Counted from the stretch's first letter, positions 23,591 to 33,283 are shown. The stretch: 38,088 bases of DNA from Deltaproteobacteria bacterium (GCA_029262295.1 JAJCZR010000019.1:1-38088), one strand, 5' to 3'. Made by a program: numbers and translations. Notes: generated by a model not told the origin, from the sequence alone.

Positions 23591-24622
23591 CTACACTACC
23601 TGCTCAGCCTTATCTCTTTTTTCTTTCTCTGCTTCAAATACATCATTGTCAATTGGCATTTCCAGCTTCAATTCCATCTCAACCAGTTTTTCTCTTATTT
23701 CAACAAGAGATCTTTTGCCAAAGTTTTCAAGATTTAAAAGGTCATCTTCACTTTTTTGCACAACATCACCAATATATTTGATATTGGCTTTTCTAAGACA
23801 GTTCATCGACCTTGCAGAAAAATCGATATCCTCAATTAAAGTGAAAAGTATGTCCTCACTCCCCATTATTTCATTACTTTCCTCAACAATTGGTTCATCT
23901 TCAAAATCATCTTCATCAAAATTAATAAAAATACTGAGTTGCTGCTTTACAATCTTTGCACTATAGGCAATTGCGTCTTCTGGAAGAATTGTGCCATTTG
24001 TCCAAATCTCCATAGTAAGCTTATGATAATCAGTTCTTCTTCCAACACGGGCATTGGTTACATTGTAGTTAACTTTTTTTATTGGAGAAAAAAGTGCATC
24101 TACCGGAATGGAACCTATGCTATCATTAATTTCCTCTCTTCTTTCAACAGGCTGATAACCACTTCCCATCTCAATTGTAAGCTCCATATTAAGCTCACCA
24201 CCCTCAGCAACAGTTGCAATATGTTGATCTTCATTAACCACTTCCACCTGGTGAGTTGCAATAATATCTGAAGCTTTCACATCTGCAGGACCTGTAACAT
24301 TAACAGTTACTGTCTGCGCCTCGTAGCTGTGCATCTTCAAATCCACACCTTTAAGATTGAGAATTATCTCAGTAACATCTTCTGTGACTCCTGGAACAGT
24401 GGAAAATTCATGCAATACACCATCTATTTTCACTGATGTAATGGCAGGCCCCTGTATTGAAGATAGAAGTACCCTTCTTAAAGCGTTACCAAGGGTAATT
24501 CCATAACCTGGCTCAAGCGGCTCACAAACAAATTTTCCATAAAAAGGTGTTGAAACCTTTTCATCTTTCTCAATCCTTTTAGGATGAATTAAATCCTTCC
24601 AATTCCTTTGAAATTCATTCAA
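23591..24622 (-). CDS. rpoA: RNA polymerase subunit alpha
   Basis: Alpha subunit, scaffold for polymerase assembly and contact for activators and UP elements. The start is a TTG at 24622 (then Asn-Glu-Phe-Gln-Arg-Asn-Trp), set by GGGAGG 8 bp upstream and the family N-terminus RNWKDLIHPKR. The frame stays open to 24694 but that part overlaps rpsD, and an out-of-frame ATG lies 2 bases after the TTG. The N-terminal domain shows LGNALRRVLLSSIQGPAIT and GVLHEFSTVPGVTEDV. An acidic linker leads to the C-terminal domain with SARSMNCLRKANIKYIGDVVQ and NFGKRSLVEIREKL. Length 343 residues. Confidence 0.96.
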   Translation of the reverse strand: MNEFQRNWKDLIHPKRIEKDEKVSTPFYGKFVCEPLEPGYGITLGNALRRVLLSSIQGPAITSVKIDGVLHEFSTVPGVTEDVTEIILNLKGVDLKMHSYEAQTVTVNVTGPADVKASDIIATHQVEVVNEDQHIATVAEGGELNMELTIEMGSGYQPVERREEINDSIGSIPVDALFSPIKKVNYNVTNARVGRRTDYHKLTMEIWTNGTILPEDAIAYSAKIVKQQLSIFINFDEDDFEDEPIVEESNEIMGSEDILFTLIEDIDFSARSMNCLRKANIKYIGDVVQKSEDDLLNLENFGKRSLVEIREKLVEMELKLEMPIDNDVFEAEKEKRDKAEQVV

Positions 24623-24668
24623 AGTTACTACCTCCCGTAATATATGGGGTATCAAATAATATTTTTGT

Positions 24669-25304
24669 TTAAACTCTTGAGTAAAACTCAACAATCAGCT
24701 GTTCATCAATTGGCACTGTCACATCTTCTCTTTCAGGAAGTTTAGTAACCTGCCCCTTGTAATTATCTTTATCTAAATCAAGCCATTGCGGAAGACCCCT
24801 TCTCTCCAAAATCTCAAGTGACTGATTTACATGCACGTTGCTTCTTGTTTTTTCCTTTATTTCTATTCTCTGTCCTTCGCTAACTTCATAAGAAGGAATA
24901 TCCACTTTTTTACCATCCACAAGCACATGACCTAACCAGACAAGGTGCCTTGCTTCATTTCTGGAACTTCCAAAACCAAGACGGTAAACCACATTATCAA
25001 GCCTTCTCTCTAAAAGTGAAATAAGCAAAGATCCGGTAACCCCTTTTCTCTTGGCAGCATCAAAGAAATACTTGCTAAACTGACTTTCGGTAAGACCATA
25101 AATACGTTTTACCTTTTGTTTTTCCCTTAATCTGATCCCATACTCTGAAAATTTACTACGTCTACCTTTCCCATGAACACCTGGAATCTGATCAGGTCTT
25201 CTGTCTATAGCGCATTTTGTTGTATAACATCTTGCCCCTTTCAAAAAGAGTTGTTCACCCTCTCTTCTACACAACTTGCATGAAGAACCTCTGTATCTTG
25301 CCAC
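24669..25304 (-). CDS. rpsD: Ribosomal protein S4
   Basis: Primary binding protein of 16S rRNA and, in many bacteria, repressor of the alpha operon. The 211 residues include a zinc-type N-terminus (Cys9, Cys12, Cys26, Cys31), the S4 RNA-binding domain with LERRLDNVVYRLGFGSSRNEARHLVWLGHVLVDGKKV, and the C-terminal end EQLIVEFYSRV. It lies 46 bp before rpoA. Confidence 0.97.
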   Translation of the reverse strand: MARYRGSSCKLCRREGEQLFLKGARCYTTKCAIDRRPDQIPGVHGKGRRSKFSEYGIRLREKQKVKRIYGLTESQFSKYFFDAAKRKGVTGSLLISLLERRLDNVVYRLGFGSSRNEARHLVWLGHVLVDGKKVDIPSYEVSEGQRIEIKEKTRSNVHVNQSLEILERRGLPQWLDLDKDNYKGQVTKLPEREDVTVPIDEQLIVEFYSRV

Positions 25305-25348
25305 TTATATATCTCCTTTAGCTTTTAATATCAACTCTTTCATAATAA

Positions 25349-25732
25349 TTAAACTCTCCTTCTTCCTGGCGGTCTGCAACCATTATGGGGAATAGGGGTA
25401 ACATCTTTTATTAAAGCAATTTTTAAACCTGTTGATTGAATAGACCTTATTGCGGGTTCTCTTCCTGGGCCTGGGCCAGTAACATAAACATGAACTGATT
25501 TCATACCAAAAGTCTGAGCTTTTTTTGCTGCATCTTCAGCAGCAATTTGAGCCGCAAATGGAGTGCCTTTTCTAGTTCCTTTAAAACCTTTATGTCCTCC
25601 ACTAGACCAGGAGACAACATTACCTTTAGTATCACAAAAGGTGATAAGAGTATTGTTAAAAGTTGCCTGAATATTAACAATTCCCTGTTCAACAAATTTT
25701 TTTATTTTCTTTTTGCCTGTTTTCTTACCCAT
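25349..25732 (-). CDS. rpsK: Ribosomal protein S11
   Basis: Small-subunit platform protein of 127 residues. Typical segments are [54 protein letters not shown] and the C-terminal [18 protein letters not shown]. The ATG has an AGGAG ribosome binding site. It sits between rpsM and rpsD as in most alpha operons. Confidence 0.97.
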   Translation of the reverse strand: MGKKTGKKKIKKFVEQGIVNIQATFNNTLITFCDTKGNVVSWSSGGHKGFKGTRKGTPFAAQIAAEDAAKKAQTFGMKSVHVYVTGPGPGREPAIRSIQSTGLKIALIKDVTPIPHNGCRPPGRRRV

Positions 25733-25751
25733 AATTTATAAGCTCCTGGCT

Positions 25752-26132
25752 CTACTTAGTTACCTTTTTCTTTTTGGCTATAGCTGTACCTCTCGCCCCT
25801 TTCCTGGTGCGTGCATTTGATTTTGAACACTGACCTCTCACCGGAAGTCTGGATCTATGCCTTATTCCTCTATAGCAACCAATTTCAACAAGTCTTTTAA
25901 TATTTGTTTGTACCTCTTTTCTTAAATCACCTTCAACTGTATATTTGCCTTCAATTATTTCCCTTAATTTTGCAACTTCCTGATCATCAAGATCTTTTGA
26001 CCTTTTATTAACATCAATACCAGCATCACCCAGTATATCGTTTGATGAGACTTTACCTATTCCATAAATGTATGTAAGACCAATCAAAATTCTTTTATTT
26101 AAAGGTATATCTACTCCTGCAATTCTCGGCAT
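25752..26132 (-). CDS. rpsM: Ribosomal protein S13
   Basis: Head protein of the small subunit that contacts tRNA and the large subunit. It has 126 residues, from [26 protein letters not shown] to the basic tail with [16 protein letters not shown]. The tail region [14 protein letters not shown] is the usual one. It follows rpmJ by 21 bp, with an AGGAGG site in between. Confidence 0.97.
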   Translation of the reverse strand: MPRIAGVDIPLNKRILIGLTYIYGIGKVSSNDILGDAGIDVNKRSKDLDDQEVAKLREIIEGKYTVEGDLRKEVQTNIKRLVEIGCYRGIRHRSRLPVRGQCSKSNARTRKGARGTAIAKKKKVTK

Positions 26133-26153
26133 TAAAACAAAACCTCCTATTAA

Positions 26154-26267
26154 CTACCCTTGCTTCTGTTTATGTTTTTTATTAACGCAGATTACTCTAA
26201 CCACACCTTTTCTTTTAATAATCTTGCATTTATCACATATTTTTTTTACTGATGCTCTAATTTTCAC
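26154..26267 (-). CDS. rpmJ: Ribosomal protein L36
   Basis: A 37-residue protein, found by reading the gap between infA and rpsM. It starts at GTG (26267-26265) and reads [19 protein letters not shown], then [17 protein letters not shown]. Cys11, Cys14, Cys27 and His32 form the zinc site, so this is the zinc-binding form. The ribosome binding site GAGG lies about 8 bp upstream. The place between infA and rpsM is the usual one. Confidence 0.95.
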   Translation of the reverse strand: MKIRASVKKICDKCKIIKRKGVVRVICVNKKHKQKQG

Positions 26268-26282
26268 TTTTTATACCTCAAA

Positions 26283-26504
26283 CTACTTTTTAAGTCTGTA
26301 TGTAATCCTTCCTTTTGTTAAATCATAAGGAGACATCTCAAGCTTGACTCTGTCACCGGGTAATATTCTTATAAATCTGGTTCTCATTTTACCAGACACA
26401 TAACCCAGTATTTCATGACCATTTTCGATCTCAACCTTAAACATGGCGTTCGGCAATGCTTCTGTTATAGTTCCTTCAAACTCAATTTTTTCTTCCTTTG
26501 CCAT
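26283..26504 (-). CDS. infA: Translation initiation factor IF-1
   Basis: A 73-residue OB-fold factor that binds the A site during initiation. It shows [59 protein letters not shown], which covers the whole family. It lies 9 bp after map and 15 bp before rpmJ. Confidence 0.97.
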   Translation of the reverse strand: MAKEEKIEFEGTITEALPNAMFKVEIENGHEILGYVSGKMRTRFIRILPGDRVKLEMSPYDLTKGRITYRLKK

Positions 26505-26513
26505 TAACTCTCC

Positions 26514-27278
26514 TTAATGTATAATCTCAGTTAAAACTTCAGGGCCATTGTCTGAAATAGCAACTGTATGCTCAAAATGAGCTGAAAGTGTACCATCAGA
26601 TGTAACAGCAGTCCACCCATCATCCAAAATTTTAACATCAGATGTTCCAACATTAACCATTGGTTCTATTGCAATAACCATTCCTGCTTTGAGCTTTACT
26701 CCTCTTCCATTACTAGACTTCGGCACAAAGTTTGGGACTTGTGGATCTTCGTGAAGACTTTTTCCTATCCCATGACCAACAAAAGTTTTTACCAAAGAAA
26801 AACCATTAGTCTCAACGTAGGTTTGAATTTGCTCAGATATATCAAAGATCCTGTTTGAAGTTGTGGCTTTATCAATTCCTTTATATAAAGAAGTTTCAGT
26901 AACTTTTAACAATTTTTCTGCTAGTGGTGAGATTTTACCAACTGCCACTGTGATTGCAGAATCACCATAATATCCATCAAGGTAAGCTCCAAAATCCATA
27001 CCCAAAATATCGCCGTTCTTAAGAACTGTTTTTTTTGAAGGTATACCATGAACCACTTCTTCATTGAGAGCAAAACAGACTGAAGCAGGAAAATCAGCAT
27101 AACCTTTAAAAGCGGCTTTAAAAGATTTTGCAGATGCAATACCTTCAGCAATCTCATTAAGTTCCCAAGTTGTAACGCCCTCTTTTGCTTCTTCTTTTAA
27201 TCTTGAAAGCACTTCTGCAACCGCCTTTCCAGCATTTCTCATTTTTTTTAGCTCTTCTTTATTCTTTATGTATATCAT
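26514..27278 (-). CDS. map: Methionine aminopeptidase type I
   Basis: Removes the N-terminal Met from new proteins. The 254 residues carry the five metal ligands: Asp95 and Asp106 in MDFGAYLDGYYGDSA, His169 in FVGHGIG, Glu205 in IEPMVN and Glu236 in HFEHTVA; His77 lies in the substrate pocket. No N-terminal zinc-finger extension is present, so it is the short type. The ATG overlaps the adk stop by one base (TAATG), which suggests translational coupling. Confidence 0.97.
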   Translation of the reverse strand: MIYIKNKEELKKMRNAGKAVAEVLSRLKEEAKEGVTTWELNEIAEGIASAKSFKAAFKGYADFPASVCFALNEEVVHGIPSKKTVLKNGDILGMDFGAYLDGYYGDSAITVAVGKISPLAEKLLKVTETSLYKGIDKATTSNRIFDISEQIQTYVETNGFSLVKTFVGHGIGKSLHEDPQVPNFVPKSSNGRGVKLKAGMVIAIEPMVNVGTSDVKILDDGWTAVTSDGTLSAHFEHTVAISDNGPEVLTEIIH

Positions 27279-27844
27279 TAGTCAAACTGTTTTAGAACAT
27301 TATCAATTCTTTTCGAGATATCCGACACTTCTCCAACACCTTCAACAACATGGAGCAAACCTTTTTTTGAATAATAATCCTTGAGTGGAGAAGTTTGTTC
27401 TCTGTAAACTTTCAACCTGTTTCTGACAACATCTTCACTGTCATCATCCCTACTTTCTATTTGCTGCCTTTTCATAATTCTTTGAACAACTTCTTCATCA
27501 TCCACTTCCAGTAGTACCACAGTATCCAAATTCAGATTCTGATTTGAAAGCGCACTGTCAAGGGCTTCAGCCTGCTTAATAGTTCTCGGGAAACCATCAA
27601 GCATAAAACCTTTGTCACCCAGACCAGATATTTTCTGGTTTATTATTTCTATTACTACTTCGTCTGGTACAAGTTCTCCCTTATCCATATATGATTTTGC
27701 AAGAAGACCAACTTCTGTTTCGTTTTTAACAGCTTCCCTTAAAACATCACCCGTTGATATATGTTCAACATTGTATTTTTCTTTAATAAAAGCTGCCTGG
27801 GTCCCCTTACCAGCTCCCGGAGGACCGAAAATAATTAATTTCAT
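27278..27844 (-). CDS. adk: Adenylate kinase, short-LID form
   Basis: Interconverts ATP plus AMP and two ADP. The P-loop GPPGAGKGT is at 7-15, STGDVLR binds AMP, DGFPRT follows, and the LID is reduced to a short segment around RQQIESRDDDSEDVVRNRL. At 188 residues it lacks the insertion and the zinc-binding Cys residues of the common 214-residue bacterial form. It lies between secY and map, and overlaps map by one base. Confidence 0.96.
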   Translation of the reverse strand: MKLIIFGPPGAGKGTQAAFIKEKYNVEHISTGDVLREAVKNETEVGLLAKSYMDKGELVPDEVVIEIINQKISGLGDKGFMLDGFPRTIKQAEALDSALSNQNLNLDTVVLLEVDDEEVVQRIMKRQQIESRDDDSEDVVRNRLKVYREQTSPLKDYYSKKGLLHVVEGVGEVSDISKRIDNVLKQFD

Positions 27845-27856
27845 TTTAATTTTTCC

Positions 27857-29185
27857 TTAAAATCTGTATCGTTGAGGACCTTTCATTCCCTTCTTTTTAA
27901 CAAAACCTTCGTAACTATGAGTAATTAGGAACGACTCAATCTGCTGAAGGAAGTCAAGTGTTACACCCACAACAATAAGAAGCGAGGTTCCACCAAAATA
28001 AAATGGAAGATTAAAAGGCTCTTTCTGTAAAAAGGCTGGAAGCACACACACCGCTGCCACATATATAGCACCAATAGTTGTAATCCTGGTTAATATTCTT
28101 CCAATATACTCAGCTGTTTTCTTTCCTGGCCTTATACCTGGAACATTTCCACCGTTTTTTCTTAAATTATCTGCAAGATCAGCGGGATCGTATATGATCC
28201 CCGTGTAAAAGAAACAAAAGAATATTATTAAAATTGCAAAAATAAGGTTATATACAAAAACATTTTGAAAAATAAGATCAGAAAAATTTCTTATAAACGG
28301 AACATCTGCAAACGCAAGTATCGTGGCAGGGAAAATTAGCAGCGATGATGCAAATATCGGTGGAATAACCCCCGCAGGGTTTGTTTTAAGCGGGAGATGC
28401 GAAGACTGTCCGCCAAATACTTTTTTTCCAACCACCCTTCTCGGGTATTGGACGGGGACTTTTCTATACGACCTTTCTACAAAAACAACAAGCGCTACAA
28501 TTAAAACCAGGAATATTAAAATTAATAAAACCCCAAGTACAGTAATCTCATTAGTTTGAACCAACCTTATAATATTCCAAAAAGCCCCGGGAATACTTGC
28601 AATAATTGATGCAGCAATAATAAGTGAAACGCCATTACCTACACCATTTTCAGTAATTTGTTCACCAAGCCACATAACAAAAAGAGCCCCGGCAGTAAGG
28701 GTTAAAATACAGGTAATTTTAAAAAATATACCGGGATTAGTAACAGCACTTACAAGAGTACCACCACCAACTCCACCTCTCTCGAGGGTAACAGCAAGCA
28801 TAAAACCCTGAACAAGACAGATAAGTACTGTCCCATATCTTGTATACTGGCTTATTCTTCTTCTACCTGCCTCACCTTCTTTTTGTATTGCTTCAAGGGT
28901 AGGAAATGCCTTTACCAGAAGCGACATAATAATAGAAGCAGTTATGTATGGCAGCACGCCAAGGGCAAAAACAGAAGCCTGCTCAAGTGCTCCACCAGAA
29001 AAAACATTAAGTATATCAAAAATAGTTCCTTGGGTTTGTGCAAAGAGCTGAGTAATTTGATCAGGATCAATACCAGGAATTGGTACAAAAATACCAAGCC
29101 TGTATATAACAAGCATCAATGCAGTAAAGAGAAGCCTCTTGTTAAGCTCAGGAATTTTGGGAAGTGATGCAAGATTTGTACTCAT
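27857..29185 (-). CDS. secY: Preprotein translocase subunit SecY
   Basis: Central pore of the Sec translocon in the inner membrane. The 442 residues contain about ten membrane helices. Conserved parts include the plug-region stretch (GGALEQASVFALGVLPYITASIIMSLL), RRRISQYTRYGT, the ribosome-contact loop near ERSYRKVPVQYPRRVVG, and PGIRPGKKTAEYI in the C-terminal half. The end QQIESFLITHSYEGFVKKKG is typical. It overlaps rplO by 4 bp. Confidence 0.97.
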   Translation of the reverse strand: MSTNLASLPKIPELNKRLLFTALMLVIYRLGIFVPIPGIDPDQITQLFAQTQGTIFDILNVFSGGALEQASVFALGVLPYITASIIMSLLVKAFPTLEAIQKEGEAGRRRISQYTRYGTVLICLVQGFMLAVTLERGGVGGGTLVSAVTNPGIFFKITCILTLTAGALFVMWLGEQITENGVGNGVSLIIAASIIASIPGAFWNIIRLVQTNEITVLGVLLILIFLVLIVALVVFVERSYRKVPVQYPRRVVGKKVFGGQSSHLPLKTNPAGVIPPIFASSLLIFPATILAFADVPFIRNFSDLIFQNVFVYNLIFAILIIFFCFFYTGIIYDPADLADNLRKNGGNVPGIRPGKKTAEYIGRILTRITTIGAIYVAAVCVLPAFLQKEPFNLPFYFGGTSLLIVVGVTLDFLQQIESFLITHSYEGFVKKKGMKGPQRYRF

Positions 29186-29613
29186 ACTATTTCAACTTTC
29201 CCGCCTGCTTGTTCTATCTTTTCAAATGCTGATTTACTTGCAGCATTTACCTGGATTGTAAATTTTGAGCTAACTTCTCCGTTACCAAGAAGTTTGATTG
29301 GGTTTTTACCTGAAGATAAACCACTTTGTTTTAGAACATCAATTGTAATCGATTCAGTTCCTTCCAATCTTTCTAAGTCACTTAGGTTAATAATATCAAA
29401 CTCTTTTTTGAAAATGTTGGTAAAACCTCTTTTTGGACTAGTCATTTTAATAGGGGTCTGACCACCTTCAAACCATCTTGGGATAGTTTTTCCGGATCTG
29501 GCACGCTGACCTTTATGCCCCTTACCACTTGTTTTTCCATGACATCCGGGACCACGGCCAACTCTTTTTCTTCTCTTTTTAGAACCTTTTGATGGTGAAA
29601 GTGTATTTAACAT
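29182..29613 (-). CDS. rplO: Ribosomal protein L15
   Basis: Large-subunit protein of 143 residues. The start MLNTLSPSKGSKKRRKRVGRGPG and the GKGHKGQRARSGKTIPRWFEGGQTPI stretch are diagnostic, and the C-terminal half is the usual mixed domain ending KIEQAGGKVEIV. Only 20 bp separate it from rpsE, so rpmD, which usually lies here, is missing. Confidence 0.97.
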   Translation of the reverse strand: MLNTLSPSKGSKKRRKRVGRGPGCHGKTSGKGHKGQRARSGKTIPRWFEGGQTPIKMTSPKRGFTNIFKKEFDIINLSDLERLEGTESITIDVLKQSGLSSGKNPIKLLGNGEVSSKFTIQVNAASKSAFEKIEQAGGKVEIV

Positions 29614-29633
29614 TTTTTATTCCTTTATTTATC

Positions 29634-30161
29634 TTACTGAATAACGTAGTAGTTAGGCAGATCAAGATCTTTTACTTCCTTATTTCTTAGTTTTGCAATA
29701 TCTGCGGGCATTCTTAACTGTGAAAGTCCTTTAACTGCAGCCAAAACGACATTAAGTGGATTTCTTGATCCAACAGCTTTTGAAAGCACATCATGAATCC
29801 CTGCAAGCTCTACAACCGCACGCACTGGCCCACCGGCTATAACTCCTGTACCAGGTGCTGCAGGTAGTAGCATTACCTTACTTGATACATGCTCAGCATA
29901 AATCTCATGTGGTATCGTTGACCCATTTCTCGGTATCTTTATAAGGTTTTTTTTTGCTTTTTCAATAGCCTTTCTTATTGCATCGGGCACTTCATTTGAT
30001 TTTCCAAGACCGGAACCAACAATTCCATCTCCATTACCAACAACGGCAAGTGCAGTAAAATGGAACCTCTTACCACCTTTGGTAACTTTGGCTACCCTTC
30101 TTATATGAACAATCTTTTCCTGTAAGTCTAATCCTGTAGGATCAATTTTTGTCTCTACCAA
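29634..30161 (-). CDS. rpsE: Ribosomal protein S5
   Basis: Small-subunit protein at the mRNA entry channel, involved in fidelity. The 175 residues show [42 protein letters not shown], then [35 protein letters not shown]-terminal double-stranded RNA-binding and C-terminal domains are both complete. Confidence 0.97.
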   Translation of the reverse strand: MVETKIDPTGLDLQEKIVHIRRVAKVTKGGKRFHFTALAVVGNGDGIVGSGLGKSNEVPDAIRKAIEKAKKNLIKIPRNGSTIPHEIYAEHVSSKVMLLPAAPGTGVIAGGPVRAVVELAGIHDVLSKAVGSRNPLNVVLAAVKGLSQLRMPADIAKLRNKEVKDLDLPNYYVIQ

Positions 30162-30173
30162 TGTTTCCTCCTG

Positions 30174-30548
30174 CTAAAAATCAAGACCGGCTTCCCTCAA
30201 ACCATCGGCAAGAGACTTAACTCTTCCATGATAAGGGTAACCACCTCTGTCGAAGCGAACTTTTTTTATTCCTTTGGATTTTGAGAGTTCACCAAGATGT
30301 TTGCCAACCAGATTAGCTGACTCAACTTTAGTTAACTTCTCGCTGCCAAGTTTTTCTTTAATCTCAGCTGTGAGTGTTGAAGCATGTAAAAGAGTTGTGC
30401 TGTTTTCATCATCGATTACTTGAGCTTGTATGTGTCTTGCGGATTTAAAAACACAAACCCTTGGGATATCAGCACTACCAGATAGTTTTCTTCTTATTCT
30501 GGAATGTCTCTTTTTATTTTTTATTTTTCTACTTGTCTTTTTTATCAT
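30174..30548 (-). CDS. rplR: Ribosomal protein L18
   Basis: 5S rRNA-binding protein of 124 residues. The basic N-terminus (MIKKTSRKIKNKKRHSRIRRKL), RVCVFKSARHIQAQVIDD and the end KVRFDRGGYPYHGRVKSLADGLREAGLDF are diagnostic. It overlaps rplF by 4 bp. Confidence 0.96.
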   Translation of the reverse strand: MIKKTSRKIKNKKRHSRIRRKLSGSADIPRVCVFKSARHIQAQVIDDENSTTLLHASTLTAEIKEKLGSEKLTKVESANLVGKHLGELSKSKGIKKVRFDRGGYPYHGRVKSLADGLREAGLDF

Positions 30549-31093
30549 TTTTTTGCACCAGCCTTACCAGGTTTCAACCTTAATACTTCATCGTGATATT
30601 TTACGCCTTTTCCTTTATATGCATCTGGCTTTCTAAGTTCCCTTATCTTTGCAGCTGTCTCACCTACAAGTTGTTTGTCTATACTGAGTAGGGATAATTT
30701 TGTTCCCCTATCCTCAACCTGGGCTTCAACTTCCTTTGGAAGGGCAAATTCAATTGGATGTGAATAACCAAGTGTAAGCTTAATTTTATCACTTCCCATA
30801 AGTTCTGCTTTATAACCAGTGCCTGAAATAAGAAGCACCTTTGTAAAACCGTCGGTAACCCCTATTATAGAATTATTAATTAAAGATCTAGTTAGCCCGT
30901 GGAAAGATCTTGTTTTTTTACTGTTACTGGATCTTTGTACTAACAAGCTTCCATCTTCAATTTTTGTAGAAATCCCCTCAGGTATAGAAATATCAAGATC
31001 CCCTTTTGGCCCTTTTACATTCATAGAAGCACCTGCAAGGTTCACTTTTACACTTTCTGGGATTGATATTGGTTTTATTCCTATTCTAGACAT
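30545..31093 (-). CDS. rplF: Ribosomal protein L6
   Basis: Large-subunit protein of 182 residues near the sarcin-ricin loop. It has the two L6 repeats and the signature PDAYKGKGVKYHDEVLRLKPGKAG at the C-terminus, with a normal start MSRIGIKPISIPESV. It follows rpsH by 9 bp. Confidence 0.97.
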   Translation of the reverse strand: MSRIGIKPISIPESVKVNLAGASMNVKGPKGDLDISIPEGISTKIEDGSLLVQRSSNSKKTRSFHGLTRSLINNSIIGVTDGFTKVLLISGTGYKAELMGSDKIKLTLGYSHPIEFALPKEVEAQVEDRGTKLSLLSIDKQLVGETAAKIRELRKPDAYKGKGVKYHDEVLRLKPGKAGAKK

Positions 31094-31102
31094 TAATATT
31101 CC

Positions 31103-31495
31103 TCAAATCACTTTACAAAGTATTTCGCCGCCAATACCCATACTCCTGGCATTTGCACCTGTCATGATTCCTTTTGACGTTGATAAAACTGTTATACCCA
31201 TTCCACCGCTAATCCTGGGTATGCTATCTTTATTAACGTAAACCCTTCTGCTTGGTTTACTTACCCTTTCAATTTTTGTTATAACCTTTTTTCCATCACT
31301 GTTATAACGAAGGGTAACTTTTAGATTTTTCTTTATTCCATCCTCAAGAAGCTCTACATTGTGAAGATAACCTTCTTCCACGAGCACCTTGGAGATATCT
31401 TTTTTTAAGTTAGAACATGGGACTATTACGTCTTTTTTATTAACTAATAACCCGTTTCTAATCCTTGTTAACATATCTGAAATTGGATCTGTCAT
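31103..31495 (-). CDS. rpsH: Ribosomal protein S8
   Basis: Small-subunit assembly protein, and in many bacteria repressor of the spc operon. The 130 residues run from MTDPISDMLTRIRNGLLVNK to the C-terminal GGMGITVLSTSKGIMTGANARSMGIGGEILCKVI; the STSKGIMT segment is the 16S rRNA contact. Confidence 0.97.
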   Translation of the reverse strand: MTDPISDMLTRIRNGLLVNKKDVIVPCSNLKKDISKVLVEEGYLHNVELLEDGIKKNLKVTLRYNSDGKKVITKIERVSKPSRRVYVNKDSIPRISGGMGITVLSTSKGIMTGANARSMGIGGEILCKVI

Positions 31496-31513
31496 ATTTT
31501 TACCAACCTTAAT

Positions 31514-31699
31514 TTAAAAACTAGCTTTTCTCACTCCAGGCAGAAACCCTTTGTGGGCCAAGAGCCTAAAACATAGTCTGCAAAGTCCAAATTTTCTAAT
31601 AAAAGCCTTTGGTCTTCCACAACGTTCGCATCTATTTACTTTTCTGACGCTAAATTTTGGTTCTCGTTTTGCTTTTTCAAGTAGTGCTTTTCTAGCCAT
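31514..31699 (-). CDS. rpsN: Ribosomal protein S14, zinc-binding short type
   Basis: A 61-residue S14 with CERCGRPK and CRLCFR, four Cys that hold zinc, then [15 protein letters not shown]. The short zinc form (also called rpsZ) is one of two S14 types in bacteria; the longer zinc-free form is not in the window. Confidence 0.97.
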   Translation of the reverse strand: MARKALLEKAKREPKFSVRKVNRCERCGRPKAFIRKFGLCRLCFRLLAHKGFLPGVRKASF

Positions 31700-31710
31700 T
31701 AAACCCTCAC

Positions 31711-32265
31711 TTAATTTTTAATAAACGGCATACCTAAAGCTGCAAGCAGCTCTTTTGCCTCTTCATTTGTATTTGATGTGGTTACAAAAGTAACGTTAAG
31801 TCCTTTATTGTGCTGCACGAGACTATAATCTATTTCAGGGAAAATTACATGCTCTCTTAACCCAAGTGTGTAATTCCCTCTACCATCAAATGATTTTGTT
31901 GAAACCCCTCTAAAATCCCTTACCCTTGGAAGGGCAAGATTTACAAGCCTGTCTAGAAACTCAAACATTCTGATACCCCTAAGCGTAACCATACATCCTA
32001 TTGGTTGGCCTTCTCTTAGCTTAAAGCCAGCAATGGAGCTTTTGGCCTTTGTAATAACTGCTCTTTGGCCTGTAATCTGACTTAACTCTTCAACACAGTC
32101 TTCTAAAACTTTGCTGTTTTTTCCTGCTTCACTTAACTTTCCCAAACCAAAATTTATAACAATCTTCTCAAGTTTGGGAACTTGCATTTTGTTTTGATAT
32201 GCAAACTTCTCGATAAGCAGCGGGGCTACTTTTTCCAAATAATGCGTTTTTAACCTGGGTACCAT
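31711..32265 (-). CDS. rplE: Ribosomal protein L5
   Basis: 5S rRNA-binding central protuberance protein with 184 residues. Diagnostic are [83 protein letters not shown] and the end [16 protein letters not shown]. Confidence 0.97.
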   Translation of the reverse strand: MVPRLKTHYLEKVAPLLIEKFAYQNKMQVPKLEKIVINFGLGKLSEAGKNSKVLEDCVEELSQITGQRAVITKAKSSIAGFKLREGQPIGCMVTLRGIRMFEFLDRLVNLALPRVRDFRGVSTKSFDGRGNYTLGLREHVIFPEIDYSLVQHNKGLNVTFVTTSNTNEEAKELLAALGMPFIKN

Positions 32266-32270
32266 TAAAA

Positions 32271-32612
32271 TCAGATCTCCTTCCCACTTTTCTTGCTAAT
32301 TCTTACCTTGCTTCCATCCTCATTTATCTTAAAACCAACCCTGGTTGGCTCGTTTATAGAAGTATCAAACAACATTAGGTTTGAAAGATGAATAGCAGCT
32401 TCTTGCTCGACAATTCCGCCAGTTGGGCTTTTTTGTGTAGGTTTTGTATGTTTTTTTACGATGTTTAGTTTTTCAACAATGGCCCTGTTATCTTTTGCGA
32501 TTATCTTTAATATCTTACCAGTCTTGCCTTTTTCCTTACCAGAGGTAACGAAAACAGTATCCCCAGCCTTGATATTTAGTTTGTTTTTTCTATTCACAGT
32601 ACTTAAACTCAA
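32271..32612 (-). CDS. rplX: Ribosomal protein L24
   Basis: Assembly-initiating large-subunit protein of 113 residues. The KOW motif [22 protein letters not shown] is near the N-terminus, followed by [15 protein letters not shown] and the C-terminal [23 protein letters not shown]. Confidence 0.96.
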   Translation of the reverse strand: MSLSTVNRKNKLNIKAGDTVFVTSGKEKGKTGKILKIIAKDNRAIVEKLNIVKKHTKPTQKSPTGGIVEQEAAIHLSNLMLFDTSINEPTRVGFKINEDGSKVRISKKSGKEI

Positions 32613-32613
32613 C

Positions 32614-32982
32614 TTAAATAACCTCCGGGGCTAACGAAATAATTTTCATAAAACCCTTAAGTCTTAGCTCACGTGCTATAGGGCCAAATACCCTTGTTCC
32701 AACAGGTTCATTGTCTTTATTAATAATCACAGCTGCATTGTTATCAAACCTTACATAAGAACCATCAATTCTTCTTTGTTCTTTTCTCACTCTCACAATT
32801 ACAGCTTTGTGTATAGTTCCCTTACTCACTTTTGCACTGGGAATAGCTTCTTTTACAGATACTACAATTACATCTCCCAGCCTTGCATACTTTCTTCCTG
32901 AGCCTCCAAGGACTTTTATACAAAAAAGTTTTTTAGCGCCTGTATTATCCGCAGATTCAAGATATGTGCTTGATTGTATCAC
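32614..32982 (-). CDS. rplN: Ribosomal protein L14
   Basis: Large-subunit protein at the subunit interface, 122 residues. It begins [27 protein letters not shown] and contains [24 protein letters not shown]-like VRVRKEQRR and the end [19 protein letters not shown]. One base separates it from rplX. Confidence 0.97.
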   Translation of the reverse strand: MIQSSTYLESADNTGAKKLFCIKVLGGSGRKYARLGDVIVVSVKEAIPSAKVSKGTIHKAVIVRVRKEQRRIDGSYVRFDNNAAVIINKDNEPVGTRVFGPIARELRLKGFMKIISLAPEVI

Positions 32983-32999
32983 TTTTACATAGTCTCCCT

Positions 33000-33278
33000 T
33001 TATTCAGCTACCGTTGGCGTTGGAACTTTGTTTTGTTCAATTATTTTGCTGACTCTCCACCTTTTTGTCTTACTATAGGGTTTTGATTCAACTATCATTA
33101 CTTTATCACCGAGGTTACATGCATTTTGTACATCATGTGCTTTAAACCTTTTATTTCTTTTTATTGGTTTACCATAAACCGGGTGATTAGTAATTTGGAT
33201 AATATCCACAACAACTGTTTTATCCATTTTATTACTTACAACTAAACCAATTTTGGACCTTAATTTTGTCCTTTCCAT
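33000..33278 (-). CDS. rpsQ: Ribosomal protein S17
   Basis: Small-subunit OB-fold protein with 92 residues, slightly longer than common. Diagnostic are [36 protein letters not shown] and [20 protein letters not shown]. It lies between rpmC and rplN. Confidence 0.97.
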   Translation of the reverse strand: MERTKLRSKIGLVVSNKMDKTVVVDIIQITNHPVYGKPIKRNKRFKAHDVQNACNLGDKVMIVESKPYSKTKRWRVSKIIEQNKVPTPTVAE

Positions 33279-33283
33279 TATTA

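Noticed and set aside
23939-24271. Plus-strand frame inside rpoA and similar frames opposite ribosomal genes
   Set aside because: Shadows of conserved genes, with composition typical of antisense reading.
24623-24694. Longer rpoA start at 24694
   Set aside because: It overlaps rpsD and adds residues absent from the family; TTG at 24622 has a strong ribosome binding site.
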